From positions 1 to 64,000 of the forward strand of contig JAUSLL010000058.1 of assembly GCA_030649335.1 (NCBI GenBank): a DNA stretch of 64,000 nucleotides. The letters run 5' to 3'. Positions within the stretch are counted from its first letter, which is position 1. Every line of letters begins with the position of its first letter. The notes beneath the pieces are model-generated. The model was not told where the DNA came from, searched no databases, and saw nothing but the letters and a program-made list of their open reading frames with translations. Below are positions 8,478-18,174 of the stretch, piece by piece. This DNA is from Parvibaculum sp. GTDB lineage: Bacteria > Pseudomonadota > Alphaproteobacteria > Parvibaculales > Parvibaculaceae. A program made the translations under genes and the position numbers.

Positions 8478-9818
8478 ATGACCGTGAAAGAAAACGAAAC
8501 GGGGGCTTGGTCCAAGCTTTCGTTGGGGGCCACAGCGGTAACGCTGGGGCTGCTTGCAACAATGGGCAGCGCGTTTGCTGACGACGTGCCGACACTCAAC
8601 AGCGGCGATACCGCATGGATGCTGACCTCAACGGCCCTGGTGCTGTTGATGACCATCCCCGGTCTTGCCCTTTTCTACGGCGGTATGGTCCGCAAAAAGA
8701 ACGTGGTCACGATCAGTGCGCAGAATTTCGCGATCGTCGGCCTGATGACTGTCCTCTGGATGGTAATCGGCTACTCACTTGCTTTCACGTCCAATGCCAG
8801 CGAAGGCATCAATGCCTATGTCGGCGGATTTGACCGCATGTTCCTGTCGGGTCTCGGCGTTGATGCGATCTCGGGCACCATCCCGGAAAGCCTGTTCATG
8901 GTTTTCCAGATGACCTTCGCGATCATCACACCGGCGCTCATCACGGGCGCTTTTGCTGACCGCATGAAGTTCTCTTCCCTGCTCGTCTTCATGTCGCTCT
9001 GGCTCGTCTTCATCTACGCACCGATCTGCCATTGGGTCTGGGGCGGCGGCTTCCTGTCGGCTGACGGCGTTCTCGATTTCGCCGGCGGCACGGTCGTTCA
9101 CATCAATGCCGGTATCGCTGGTCTTGTCGCTTGCCTCGTTCTCGGCCCGCGCAAAGGCTACGGCACCGAAAACATGGCACCCCACAACGTCGTGCTCACG
9201 ATGATCGGTGCCGCCCTTCTGTGGGTGGGCTGGTTCGGCTTCAATGCCGGTTCGGAACTCGCCGCTGACGGCCGCGCCGCCATGGCCATGGTCGTCACAC
9301 AGATCGCCACAGGCACAGCCGTTCTCGCTTGGATGTTTGCCGAATGGATCGTCCACAAGAAGCCGACGCTTCTGGGCATGTGCTCGGGTGCCGTTTCCGG
9401 CCTCGTCGCCATCACACCGGCCGCAGGCTTTGTCGATCCCATGGGCGCGCTCTGGATCGGTATGGCTGCTGGCGTCGTCTGCTTCATTGCCTCGACCAGC
9501 GTCAAGCGCGCCATCGGCTATGACGATGCACTCGATGTCTTCGGCGTCCATTGCATCGGCGGCATCGTCGGCGCCGTGCTCACCGGTGTCTTCGCCACTA
9601 TGGCCATCACGGGTGCGGATGCTCCGGTCGGCGGCATTGACGGCAACTGGGGTCAGGTCATGATCCAGATCAAAGGTATCGCCTGGACCCTCGTTTACTC
9701 CGGCGTCGGCACCTTCGTTCTGCTGATGGTCACCAAGATCTTCTTCGGTCTGCGTGTCTCCCCGCAGGAAGAAGTCGAAGGCCTCGACATCAACCTCCAC
9801 GGCGAAACAGTTCAGTAA
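8478..9818 (+). CDS. amtB: Ammonium transporter AmtB-type (amt1)
   Basis: A 446-residue inner-membrane channel for ammonium with an N-terminal signal-like segment and eleven predicted helices. Canonical features are GLALFYGGMVRKKN near helix 1, both pore histidines (in ICHWVWGGGF and in DVFGVHCIGG), and a short cytosolic tail LRVSPQEEVEGLDINLHGE that PII proteins contact in this family. The ATG at 8478 follows GGAGAGACGG; an in-frame ATG at 8466 is possible. It is followed by an intrinsic terminator, then glnK and a second amt, so each gene seems to have its own nitrogen-responsive promoter. Confidence 0.93.
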   Translation: MTVKENETGAWSKLSLGATAVTLGLLATMGSAFADDVPTLNSGDTAWMLTSTALVLLMTIPGLALFYGGMVRKKNVVTISAQNFAIVGLMTVLWMVIGYSLAFTSNASEGINAYVGGFDRMFLSGLGVDAISGTIPESLFMVFQMTFAIITPALITGAFADRMKFSSLLVFMSLWLVFIYAPICHWVWGGGFLSADGVLDFAGGTVVHINAGIAGLVACLVLGPRKGYGTENMAPHNVVLTMIGAALLWVGWFGFNAGSELAADGRAAMAMVVTQIATGTAVLAWMFAEWIVHKKPTLLGMCSGAVSGLVAITPAAGFVDPMGALWIGMAAGVVCFIASTSVKRAIGYDDALDVFGVHCIGGIVGAVLTGVFATMAITGADAPVGGIDGNWGQVMIQIKGIAWTLVYSGVGTFVLLMVTKIFFGLRVSPQEEVEGLDINLHGETVQ

Positions 9819-9837
9819 GCGCCGCCACATACTGATC

Positions 9838-9878
9838 AAAGGGCGCTCTATTCCTCCTCGAATGAGCGCCCTTTTTTT
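9838..9878 (+). terminator. Intrinsic terminator after amt1
   Basis: AAAGGGCGCTC (9838-9848) pairs with GAGCGCCC (9864-9871) and is followed by seven T residues. This uncouples amt1 from the downstream glnK gene. Confidence 0.88.
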
Positions 9879-10022
9879 GTGCGATGCGACATGCACAACA
9901 AACAAGCATATGCCTCAATATTCACAATATGGCGTGATGAGCTCTGCGGCATGGCTTGATGAATTCTCTGCGCAACCACGATTAAATCAATAAAACCAAC
10001 CGCTTATCTATTTAATTTCTGG

Positions 10023-10037
10023 CGGCATGGTTCTTGA
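10023..10037 (+). promoter_or_regulatory. Sigma54-type -24/-12 promoter upstream of glnK
   Basis: CGGCATG-GTTC-TTGA differs from the amt1 element at a single base (T for C) and has the same spacing. It lies 130 bp before the glnK start. Confidence 0.65.
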
Positions 10038-10116
10038 TTACTGAAGGTCAGAGGCAACGGAAATTCCGGAACAATCCGGCATCGTCCCCACCTGCCACTG
10101 ATAACTGAACCACTGA

Positions 10117-10506
<390 letters not shown>

Positions 10507-10718
10507 AACCTCTATCCGGTCTGAAGGGTGCAGGCGGCCCCCCCGCCCTGCCCCCCCTCTCCGGCGATACAACAACTCGGTTTGCATACAGTGTGTTTGA
10601 GGGGTGCCTTTGCGATAGGCCTCCCGGCCGGGCCTTGCACTTCCCCTGCAATGTCCGGCCCCCTCAACGCCGACCCGCCTGATGGACCTCCGCACAGGTG
10701 CCTTATTTTTTATCGTTT

Positions 10719-10746
10719 GCCTAAAATTCGTGTCCTTATTTTAGGC
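10719..10746. repeat. Perfect inverted repeat upstream of amt2
   Basis: GCCTAAAAT (10719-10727) and ATTTTAGGC (10738-10746) are exact complements around a 10-bp spacer. There is no following T-run, so an operator or an mRNA hairpin at the glnK 3' end are both possible. The arms share the TAGGC core with the repeat upstream of amt1. Confidence 0.5.
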
Positions 10747-10840
10747 TACGCGTGAGTCCGCTCGTCGGTCTTCCTCCTGCGAAATCGCAAAACCCGCCGA
10801 ATTCTCCCGTTTTGATCTGCTCTAATTCTGTGCATTGTGT

Positions 10841-10855
10841 TGGCATGACGCTTGA
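10841..10855 (+). promoter_or_regulatory. Sigma54-type -24/-12 promoter upstream of amt2
   Basis: TGGCATG-ACGC-TTGA has the best -24 box of the three (TGGCA) and the same TTGA -12 box, 87 bp before the amt2 ATG. Confidence 0.65.
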
Positions 10856-10942
10856 TTGGGCAATCAGCACAGCAAAGCGGCGGCTTGCGTCTGAAACAGC
10901 GGCCAGACGCCGGACCACCGCCACCGGACAGGGGAAACATCC

Positions 10943-12181
10943 ATGAACTCGGCCATTGCCGGCGCCACCAATGGCGCCGACGTTTTCTTCATTTTGATGG
11001 GGGGCATCCTCGTCTTCGCCATGCACTCGGGCTTCGCTTTTCTGGAAGTCGGCACGGTGCGCCACAAGAACCAGGTCAATGCGCTGGTCAAAATCCTCGT
11101 CGATTTTGCCATCTCGACCATCGCCTATTTCTTCATCGGCTACGGCGTCGCATACGGCGTGCATTTCTTCGTCAACGCCGCAACGCTCAACGGCAATGAG
11201 GGCGACCTCTTCGCGCCGCAAGGCCGCGACCTCGTCAAATTCTTCTTCCTCCTGACCTTTGCCGCCGCCATTCCGGCGATCATCTCGGGCGGCATCGCCG
11301 AACGCGCCCGTTTCTGGCCGCAAGCCATCGCCACCGCTGTCATCGTCGGCCTGATCTATCCCTTCTTTGAAGGCATCGTCTGGAACGGCAATTTCGGTAT
11401 TCAGGAACGCCTGACACTGGCCTTCGGTTTCCCTTTCCATGATTTCGCAGGTTCCATCGTCGTCCACGCGATCGGCGGCTGGCTCGCGCTCGGGGCTGTC
11501 ATCATGCTCGGCCGCCGCTTTGGTCGCTATTCCAAGGACGGCCGCCTCATGGCCTTCCCGCCGTCCTCGATCCCGTGGCTGGCGCTCGGCTCATGGCTCC
11601 TCTGCATCGGCTGGTTCGGCTTCAACGTCATGTCTGCCCAGTCGCTCGAAGCGATCTCGGGCCTCGTCGCCATGAATTCGCTGATGGCTATGGTCGGCGG
11701 CATCCTCGCCGCCCTCATTGTCGGTCGCAACGATCCGGGCTTCACCCACAACGGCGCTCTGGCGGGCCTCGTCGCCGTCTGCGCCGGTTCCGACCTCATG
11801 CACCCGTTGGGCGCGCTCATCACCGGCGGCGTCGCAGGCTCCCTCTTTGTTTTCATGTTCGACTGGAGCCAGTCCAAAGCCAAGATCGACGACGTGCTCG
11901 GCGTCTGGGCGCTTCACGGGCTTTGCGGCCTCTGGGGCGGCGTGGCCTGCGGCATCTTCGGCCTCACAACCCTCGGCGGCATCGGCGGCGTGAGCTTCAT
12001 GAGCCAACTCATCGGCTCACTCGGCGGCGCGACCTTCGCCCTCGTTGCGGGCTTCATCGTCTATGGCGGACTTGCGCGCACCATCGGCATCCGCCTCACA
12101 CAGGAAGAAGAACGCCGCGGCGCGGATCTCTCGATCCACAAAATCGGCGCGAACCCGGAATCCGATATTCCAGCGCGCTGA
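10943..12181 (+). CDS. amt: Ammonium transporter family protein, divergent paralogue (amt2)
   Basis: A 412-residue Amt/Mep/Rh-family membrane protein. Its first helix motif HSGFAFLEVGTVRHKNQVN resembles archaeal, plant and cyanobacterial Amt proteins rather than AmtB. The second pore histidine is kept in DDVLGVWALHGLCG, but the region equivalent to the first (CHWVW in amt1) reads EGIVWNGNFG at about residues 143-152, so the first twin histidine is replaced by Gly beside a Glu. Such changes can alter selectivity or make a sensor-like protein. Its C-terminal tail is a PII-contact candidate. It starts 436 bp after glnK behind its own sigma54-type promoter. Confidence 0.9.
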   Translation: MNSAIAGATNGADVFFILMGGILVFAMHSGFAFLEVGTVRHKNQVNALVKILVDFAISTIAYFFIGYGVAYGVHFFVNAATLNGNEGDLFAPQGRDLVKFFFLLTFAAAIPAIISGGIAERARFWPQAIATAVIVGLIYPFFEGIVWNGNFGIQERLTLAFGFPFHDFAGSIVVHAIGGWLALGAVIMLGRRFGRYSKDGRLMAFPPSSIPWLALGSWLLCIGWFGFNVMSAQSLEAISGLVAMNSLMAMVGGILAALIVGRNDPGFTHNGALAGLVAVCAGSDLMHPLGALITGGVAGSLFVFMFDWSQSKAKIDDVLGVWALHGLCGLWGGVACGIFGLTTLGGIGGVSFMSQLIGSLGGATFALVAGFIVYGGLARTIGIRLTQEEERRGADLSIHKIGANPESDIPAR

Positions 12182-12210
12182 TCACCTAAATGCGACGAGT
12201 GCGGGCATGG

Positions 12211-12225
12211 TTAACCACTGATTAA
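12211..12225. promoter_or_regulatory. Full CtrA-type site upstream of the aminotransferase-ftsK operon
   Basis: TTAACCACTGATTAA fits the CtrA consensus TTAA-N7-TTAA exactly, 167 bp before the start of the operon. A further TTTAACCAT half-site lies near 12340. This suggests cell-cycle control in a CtrA-containing alphaproteobacterium. Confidence 0.55.
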
Positions 12226-12242
12226 CGATTTACTTCCAATTG

Positions 12243-12251
12243 TGTGGATAA
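12243..12251 (-). promoter_or_regulatory. Perfect DnaA box upstream of the ftsK operon
   Basis: TGTGGATAA is the exact complement of the DnaA consensus TTATCCACA. It lies 17 bp from the CtrA-like site, the pairing seen at cell-cycle promoters in Caulobacter-type regulation. Confidence 0.5.
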
Positions 12252-12391
12252 GGCGCGGAGACTCCACAGGTTTTTCCACCGTTGCGACCTCTTGTGGCAT
12301 CTGGACCGGATCAAGCCCTGTCGGTACTATCGCGCCAGTTTAACCATGCCTGCCCTGATTTGCGGCGGGCCACCCAAAGGACGGCTGACGC

Positions 12392-13627
12392 TTGACTGCG
12401 CCTCACGCCATGCATTCCCGTTTCGACGGCCTGCCCGACAGCCCTTTCCCGCGCCTCAACGCGCTGATCGAAGGGGTGCAGCCGGGTATGGACCCCATCA
12501 TCATGTCCTTGGGCGAACCGCAGCACCCGTTCCCCGATTTCATCACCCGCACCATTGTCGAGAACGCCCAAAGTTTCGGCAAATACCCCCCGATCATCGG
12601 CACGCCGGAATTCCGCGCCGCCGTCGCCGGCTGGCTTGGTCGGCGCTATGACATGGCCGACGCCATCGGACCCGGAAAGCCGCTCGACCCCGACCACCAG
12701 ATCCTGCCCGTCAACGGCACCCGCGAGGCACTCTTCAACGCCGCCCTTGTCGCGACCCCGCCCATGAAAGCAGCGACACGGCCCGCAATCCTGATGCCGA
12801 ACCCGTTTTATCAATGCTATGCCGCCGCTGCGCTGGCCGCCGGTGCCGACCCCGTCTATATCGCCGCCACCGCCGAAAACGGCTTCATGCCGGATTTTGC
12901 AGGCCTGCATGACGCGCTTCTGGCCCGCACCGCCATGATCTATGTCTGCTCTCCGGCAAATCCTCAGGGCTCTGTCGCCAGCCTCGGCTACCTCAAGGAA
13001 CTGCTGACACTCGCCCGCCTCCACGGCATCCTGCTCGCGGTCGATGAGTGCTACGCCGACATCTACGACCGCGACAAGCCCGCCGGTGCGCTACAAGCCG
13101 CGCTTGAACTCGACGGCACGCTCGACAATCTCATTGTCTTTCATTCGCTCTCCAAGCGTTCAAGCTTGCCGGGCCTGCGCTCTGGTTTTTGTGCAGGCGA
13201 CAAAAGCTTCATGGCGCGGTTCAAAAATTTCCGCAATATCGCCGCCCCGCAAGTGCCGCTGCCGCTGATGGCGGCGTCTGCTGCCGCATGGTCAGAAGAC
13301 GATCACGCGAGCGACAACCGCGCGCTCTACCGCCGCAAGATCGACATGGCCGAACGCATACTCGGCAACCGCTTCGGCTTCTATCGTCCGGCGGGCGGTT
13401 TTTTTCTCTGGCTCGATGTCGGCAACGGCGAACGCGCGGCTTACGATCTTTGGGCCAAGGGCGGCGTCAAAGTGCTGCCCGGTGCCTATCTGTCGCGCGA
13501 CAACTCAGGCCTCGCAGGCGACACACATAACGCAAATAATCCGGGCACGTCCTATATCCGCGTCGCCCTTGTTGAAAGCGAAGCCAAAACACAAATCGCA
13601 TTGTCCCGTATGGCGGAAATCCTGTGA
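12392..13627 (+). CDS. Class I/II aminotransferase, probable succinyldiaminopimelate transaminase (DapC-like)
   Basis: A 411-residue fold-type I PLP enzyme. Visible features are [13 protein letters not shown] at the N terminus, [12 protein letters not shown], the [10 protein letters not shown] substrate-binding segment, and the PLP lysine in [17 protein letters not shown]. Alphaproteobacterial proteins of this type next to ftsK are usually annotated as DapC-like enzymes of lysine/meso-DAP synthesis, which would supply peptidoglycan, but the substrate is not provable here. TTG at 12392 follows AAAGGA; ATG at 12410 is the alternative. Its stop overlaps the GTG of ftsK. Confidence 0.82.
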   Translation: MTAPHAMHSRFDGLPDSPFPRLNALIEGVQPGMDPIIMSLGEPQHPFPDFITRTIVENAQSFGKYPPIIGTPEFRAAVAGWLGRRYDMADAIGPGKPLDPDHQILPVNGTREALFNAALVATPPMKAATRPAILMPNPFYQCYAAAALAAGADPVYIAATAENGFMPDFAGLHDALLARTAMIYVCSPANPQGSVASLGYLKELLTLARLHGILLAVDECYADIYDRDKPAGALQAALELDGTLDNLIVFHSLSKRSSLPGLRSGFCAGDKSFMARFKNFRNIAAPQVPLPLMAASAAAWSEDDHASDNRALYRRKIDMAERILGNRFGFYRPAGGFFLWLDVGNGERAAYDLWAKGGVKVLPGAYLSRDNSGLAGDTHNANNPGTSYIRVALVESEAKTQIALSRMAEIL

Positions 13628-16401
13628 TCGGCGGGACCACGCGTGGCAGAGCACCAAAGAAAAAATCAAAGCCCAAGGCAACAAATAAGGTGGCAAAAAA
13701 GGCGGTCCGCTTTGCCCCGCCCCCGCCACCCAGACCGAGCTGGAGGTTCCCTGTGAACGTGCCGAACCCGCTCAACTGGCTGCCGCTGTCGGTCCGCGAC
13801 TTTGTCGCCCGCCGCCTCGAGGAGGCGTTCGGCACAGTGCTCATCGCGCTCGGCCTCTTTAGCCTTTTGTCACTCGTCAGCTGGCACAGCACAGATAAAA
13901 GTTCGTCGGTCGCCTCATCATCCAACGCAGTCGAAAACTGGGGCGGCGAACCCGGTGCATGGATTGCCGATATTCTCTTTCAGACACTCGGTGTCGCCAG
14001 CATCCTGCTCATCATCCCGCCCGTCTTCTGGGGCCTGCGGCTTTTCATGCATACGCCGTCCAACGCGCCGATCCGCCGTGTCGCCGCATGGCTCGCGGCC
14101 ACCCTTTTTGCCGCGGCATTGTTTGCAACCTTCCCCAATGCGAAATTCTGGGCTTTGGCACCACGCGCGGGCTTCGGCGGTGTGCTGGGCGACATTCTCG
14201 CGGGCTTCGGCCAGGGTGCCTTCGCAGGCATCACAGGGCGCGGCCTTGCCTTCGCACTGACCGCTCTCATCACCGCACCCATTGCCGCATGGCTTTCACT
14301 CTTTGCGGCCGACATTGCCGTCGCCGACATCCGCGACGCGTTGGACCGCCTGCGCAATTGGCGTACCCGCGACGAAGAAGAAGAGCCCGAAGAACGCACT
14401 CTGAGCTATCCGCTGCGCCGCCGCCGCCGCGACGCTGAGGATGACGAGGATGACGACGATCCGCTGCCTGCGATCATTCGCGGCAAGCGCCCGCCCCGCC
14501 CCAACCGCCCCGACGTTGAACCGAGCCGTTTGCGCGTCGCCTATTGGGCGGTCGCTGACCGTGTCACCGACATCACCGACCGGCTTATGCACCGCGGCGT
14601 CTATGGAGCGCTGTCTGAAGAAGAAATCGCAGCAGCCCGTTTGGGCGGCGGCTTTGGTCGCCGCAGCGCCGCCTTGCGCGACGACGATGATGCTTATGAC
14701 GATGATGACAGCGACGACAATTACGAGGATGAAGACGAAGACGACGAAGATGAGGACGGACTGGGCACCTCCTCGCGCGGCACCCGCATTGAGCCGCGCC
14801 TCGGTGGTCGTTCCGGTCCGCGCATCTCGCGCTCGTCGCCGAAATCGAAAGCCTCCAAACGTGCCGCACGCGAAGCCCAGCCCCGCCTCGCACTCGAAGC
14901 CGCTGCCGATTATCAGCTGCCGCCACTAAGCCTGCTCGCCAAACCTAAAGCGCCGACGCAGGAAAAAATCGACGACGAGAGTTTTGAACAAAACGCACGA
15001 CTGCTTGAAACCGTGCTTGATGATTTCGGTATCCGCGGCGAGATCATCAATGTCCGTCCCGGCCCCGTTGTCACGCTCTACGAACTTGAACCCGCCGCCG
15101 GCATCAAATCATCCCGCGTCATTGCGCTGGCCGATGACATCGCCCGCTCCATGAGTGCGGTCTCCGCCCGCGTCGCCGTGGTGCCGGGCCGCAATGTGAT
15201 CGGCATTGAACTGCCGAACGCACGCCGCGAAATGGTATTCCTGCGCGAGCTTCTCGAAACCGCCGACTACGAAAGCTCATCGCAAAAACTGGCACTGGCA
15301 CTCGGCAAAAATATCGGCGGCGAACCCGTCATCTCCGACCTGTCGCGCATGCCGCATCTTCTGATCGCGGGCACAACGGGCTCGGGCAAATCGGTCGGCA
15401 TCAACACGATGATCCTGTCGATCCTCTATCGCCTCTCACCTGAGCAATGCAAGCTCATCATGATCGACCCCAAGATGCTTGAACTATCGGTTTACGATGG
15501 CATCCCGCATCTCCTCGCCCCCGTCGTCACCGAACCCAAAAAAGCCGTCGTCGCGCTCAAATGGGTTGTGAAGGAGATGGAAGACCGCTACCGCAAAATG
15601 TCAAAAGTCGGTGTACGGAATATCGACGGCTATAACACCCGTGTCGTTGACGCGAACGATAAAGGCGAAGTTCTGATCCGTACCGTGCAGACGGGCTTTG
15701 ACCGCGAGACGGGCAAGGCGATCTACGAAGAAGAGGAAATGGACCTCTCGCCGCTCCCGTTCATTGTCGTTATCGTCGATGAAATGGCCGACTTGATGAT
15801 GGTCGCGGGCAAGGAAATCGAAGCCGCCGTCCAGCGTCTCGCCCAAATGGCGCGCGCCGCCGGTATCCACATCATCACCGCGACACAGCGTCCCTCGGTC
15901 GACGTCATCACCGGCACGATCAAGGCGAACTTCCCGACACGCATTTCGTTTCAGGTCACCTCCAAAATCGACAGCCGCACCATTTTGGGCGAACAGGGTG
16001 CCGAGCAATTGCTCGGTCAGGGCGACATGCTCTACATGGCCGGTGGCGGCCGCATCCGCCGCGTCCACGGACCTTTCGTATCCGACGAGGAAGTCGAGAA
16101 GGTTGTGACCTTCCTGAAGCGTCAGGGCGTGCCGGAATATCTCGAAGCCATCACCGCCGAGCCAGACGAGGGCGGCGACATGACCGGCATGGACAGCGAA
16201 GGCGGTTCGGGTGACGAGCTATACGACAAGGCCGTTGCCATCGTCGCCCGCGACAAACGCGCCTCCACAAGCTACATCCAACGGCGTCTGCAAATCGGCT
16301 ACAACCGTGCCGCACGCCTGATGGAAATGATGGAAGAACAGGGCATCATCAGCGCCCCCAACCATCAGGGTAAACGCGAAATTTTAGTCGGTGATCACTG
16401 A
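13624..16401 (+). CDS. ftsK: DNA translocase FtsK
   Basis: This 925-residue septal DNA pump has four N-terminal membrane helices (residues about 60-240), a highly acidic linker, an alpha/beta RecA-like motor and a C-terminal gamma winged-helix that reads KOPS-type sequences. Walker A is [12 protein letters not shown] near 583-594 and Walker B is [12 protein letters not shown] near 712-723. Two Asp/Glu-rich runs occur in the linker, around 272-281 and 355-378. It begins with GTG inside the aminotransferase stop (4-nt overlap), so the two are translationally coupled. Upstream CtrA-like and DnaA sites suggest cell-cycle expression. Confidence 0.96.
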   Translation: MIGGTTRGRAPKKKSKPKATNKVAKKAVRFAPPPPPRPSWRFPVNVPNPLNWLPLSVRDFVARRLEEAFGTVLIALGLFSLLSLVSWHSTDKSSSVASSSNAVENWGGEPGAWIADILFQTLGVASILLIIPPVFWGLRLFMHTPSNAPIRRVAAWLAATLFAAALFATFPNAKFWALAPRAGFGGVLGDILAGFGQGAFAGITGRGLAFALTALITAPIAAWLSLFAADIAVADIRDALDRLRNWRTRDEEEEPEERTLSYPLRRRRRDAEDDEDDDDPLPAIIRGKRPPRPNRPDVEPSRLRVAYWAVADRVTDITDRLMHRGVYGALSEEEIAAARLGGGFGRRSAALRDDDDAYDDDDSDDNYEDEDEDDEDEDGLGTSSRGTRIEPRLGGRSGPRISRSSPKSKASKRAAREAQPRLALEAAADYQLPPLSLLAKPKAPTQEKIDDESFEQNARLLETVLDDFGIRGEIINVRPGPVVTLYELEPAAGIKSSRVIALADDIARSMSAVSARVAVVPGRNVIGIELPNARREMVFLRELLETADYESSSQKLALALGKNIGGEPVISDLSRMPHLLIAGTTGSGKSVGINTMILSILYRLSPEQCKLIMIDPKMLELSVYDGIPHLLAPVVTEPKKAVVALKWVVKEMEDRYRKMSKVGVRNIDGYNTRVVDANDKGEVLIRTVQTGFDRETGKAIYEEEEMDLSPLPFIVVIVDEMADLMMVAGKEIEAAVQRLAQMARAAGIHIITATQRPSVDVITGTIKANFPTRISFQVTSKIDSRTILGEQGAEQLLGQGDMLYMAGGGRIRRVHGPFVSDEEVEKVVTFLKRQGVPEYLEAITAEPDEGGDMTGMDSEGGSGDELYDKAVAIVARDKRASTSYIQRRLQIGYNRAARLMEMMEEQGIISAPNHQGKREILVGDH

Positions 16402-16488
16402 CGATGACTAAAACCAATATGCTGGGAAGTCATTAAAACACCTGAGCAAAGCCTTGCTTGCCACACGCTTTCGCCACAAAGGCAGCCC

Positions 16489-17190
16489 ATGATTTTCTTC
16501 ATGAGAAACCTCGATCACAAACACCGCATGCGCCAGATGACCCTCGTCGTCATGGCCGCCTTGGGCTTTGCCATCCTCGCCCTTGTCATGAGCAGCGCGG
16601 GCTCGACGCCAGCGCGTGCCGATACGTCGAAGCCTGCTGCCCTCACCGCCGAAGACCGCGCCGACCTCGACCGCGTCAGCACCTATCTGTCGAACCTCAC
16701 CGATATGCAGGGCAACTTCCTTCAGGTCGGACCCGACGGGTCGCTGGCCGAAGGTAAGTTCTATCTGCGCCGCCCCGGTCGACTGCGCTTTGAATATACC
16801 CCGCCTGAACAGATGCTCGTCGTCGCCGACGGCACATGGGTCGCGGTCAAAGACGGGTTCTCAGCGACCCAGCGTTATCCCATCGGCGCGACCCCGCTCG
16901 GCATCCTGCTCTCGCCCCATGTTGATCTCGCCAAGGAAGTGAACGTCCTCGCCGTCGAACATCAGGCAGGCGCGCTACGCGTCAAGCTGGCCGACAAAAG
17001 CGGCAATGCACCGGGCGACATCACGCTCGTTTTCGACGAACCCGCCCTGCAGCTTCGCCAATGGGTGGTGACGGACGCACAAGGTCTCCAGACGACACTG
17101 GCACTCCGCAATATCCAGACAGGTCTGCGTGCCGATAATGCCCTCTTCACCCTCAAAACCGAGCAACGCCCCGGCATCGGCAAGCCGTAA
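16489..17190 (+). CDS. lolA: Outer-membrane lipoprotein carrier LolA-family protein
   Basis: A 233-residue exported protein with a long N region and a signal peptide ending near PARAD. The mature part is LolA-like: YLSNLTDMQGNFLQ, GKFYLRRPGRLRFEY and VADGTWVAVKD are the usual opening strands. LolA shuttles lipoproteins across the periplasm from LolCDE to the outer membrane. ftsK-lolA is a common alphaproteobacterial gene order. The start is uncertain: ATG at 16489, 16501 and 16528 are in frame and all leave the signal intact. Confidence 0.88.
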   Translation: MIFFMRNLDHKHRMRQMTLVVMAALGFAILALVMSSAGSTPARADTSKPAALTAEDRADLDRVSTYLSNLTDMQGNFLQVGPDGSLAEGKFYLRRPGRLRFEYTPPEQMLVVADGTWVAVKDGFSATQRYPIGATPLGILLSPHVDLAKEVNVLAVEHQAGALRVKLADKSGNAPGDITLVFDEPALQLRQWVVTDAQGLQTTLALRNIQTGLRADNALFTLKTEQRPGIGKP

Positions 17191-17283
17191 GCCGGAAAAG
17201 CCCGCTTTAGCCTTGATTTAGCAGTTGGAGCCCCGCTCCCCCGCTTGACCATGCCGGGGGGGCTTGTGCTACCTCTGGGTGGC

Positions 17284-18114
17284 ATGAGCAAAACATCATC
17301 AAAACGCACCGGACCGAAACGTCCGGTTGTCGGCATCCCCTGCGACGTCAAAATGCTGGGGCCGCATCCCTTTCACGCGGTCGGCGAGAAATACATCGCC
17401 GCCGTCGAAGGAGGCGCGGGCACAAAACCGATCCTGCTGCCGGTGCCGCGCTTTGCCGCCGAGGCCGGTGCTTTTGATGTGGAAGCCGAAATAGACGAGA
17501 TCCTGTCACTCTGCGACGGCATCTTCCTCACCGGCTCCCATTCCAATGTTCACCCGAAACATTACGCAGGCCCCACTCCCCGCGACGGTGTACTGCTCGA
17601 CGAACAGCGCGACACGCTGACGCTCGATCTCATCCGCGCCTGTGTCGCCCGCGCTGTGCCCCTCTTTTGCGTCTGCCGCGGCTTTCAGGAGCTGAACGTC
17701 GCTTTCGGCGGCAGCCTCCATCAGCATATTTATGAAATACCCGCCGAGCCCGGCTACGCCCCGCGCTTTGATCACCGCGAGAACAAAAGCGCGGCCCTCG
17801 AAACGCAATATGGCTTTGCCCATTCTGTGACGCTCACATCGGGCGGCATATTTGAAAAGCTCCTCGGCACATCGGAAATTCAGGTGAACTCGCTCCACGG
17901 CCAAGGCATCGCTCAGCCTGGCCCCCGCTTTGTCGTCGAAGGCCGCGCCGCTGACGGCACGGCGGAAGCGGCCCATATCAAAGATGCGGCGGGCTTTGCA
18001 CTCGGCGTCCAATGGCATCCCGAGTGGCAATATTGGACCAACCCGGTCTCGCAAAAACTCTTTAAGGCCTTTGGCGACGCGGTGCGCGATGCCGCCTTGG
18101 CTCCCGCCCTCTAA
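17284..18114 (+). CDS. Gamma-glutamyl-gamma-aminobutyrate hydrolase family protein (PuuD/SpuA-like)
   Basis: A 276-residue class I glutamine-amidotransferase-fold hydrolase. The nucleophile Cys lies in FCVCRGFQELNVAFGG and the catalytic His in LGVQWHPEWQ. PuuD/SpuA enzymes split gamma-glutamyl-GABA or related glutamylated polyamine products. The next gene is a PuuA-like glutamine synthetase and a putrescine aminotransferase-like gene follows, which supports polyamine catabolism. The ATG at 17284 is used; a TTG at 17245 would add a proline/glycine-rich start with no family match. Confidence 0.88.
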   Translation: MSKTSSKRTGPKRPVVGIPCDVKMLGPHPFHAVGEKYIAAVEGGAGTKPILLPVPRFAAEAGAFDVEAEIDEILSLCDGIFLTGSHSNVHPKHYAGPTPRDGVLLDEQRDTLTLDLIRACVARAVPLFCVCRGFQELNVAFGGSLHQHIYEIPAEPGYAPRFDHRENKSAALETQYGFAHSVTLTSGGIFEKLLGTSEIQVNSLHGQGIAQPGPRFVVEGRAADGTAEAAHIKDAAGFALGVQWHPEWQYWTNPVSQKLFKAFGDAVRDAALAPAL

Positions 18115-18174
18115 GTCGCGCGAAAACCCAGGCGCGCACATTCGCGTTGCCGCCCAACAAAGTGATGGTGCCCC

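Larger units (their letters stand above)
10507..10942. other. Intergenic region between glnK and amt2
   Basis: The 436-bp gap holds C-rich sequence after glnK, the perfect inverted repeat at 10719-10746 and a sigma54-type element at 10841-10855. A TGCCTTATTTTTT run at 10699-10711 resembles the right arm of the amt1 upstream repeat. No gene is supported. Confidence 0.65.

Noticed and set aside
8775-9905. Long minus-strand frame opposite amt1
   Set aside because: Asp/His/Gly-rich translation mirrors the amt1 codons; no motif or ribosome site.
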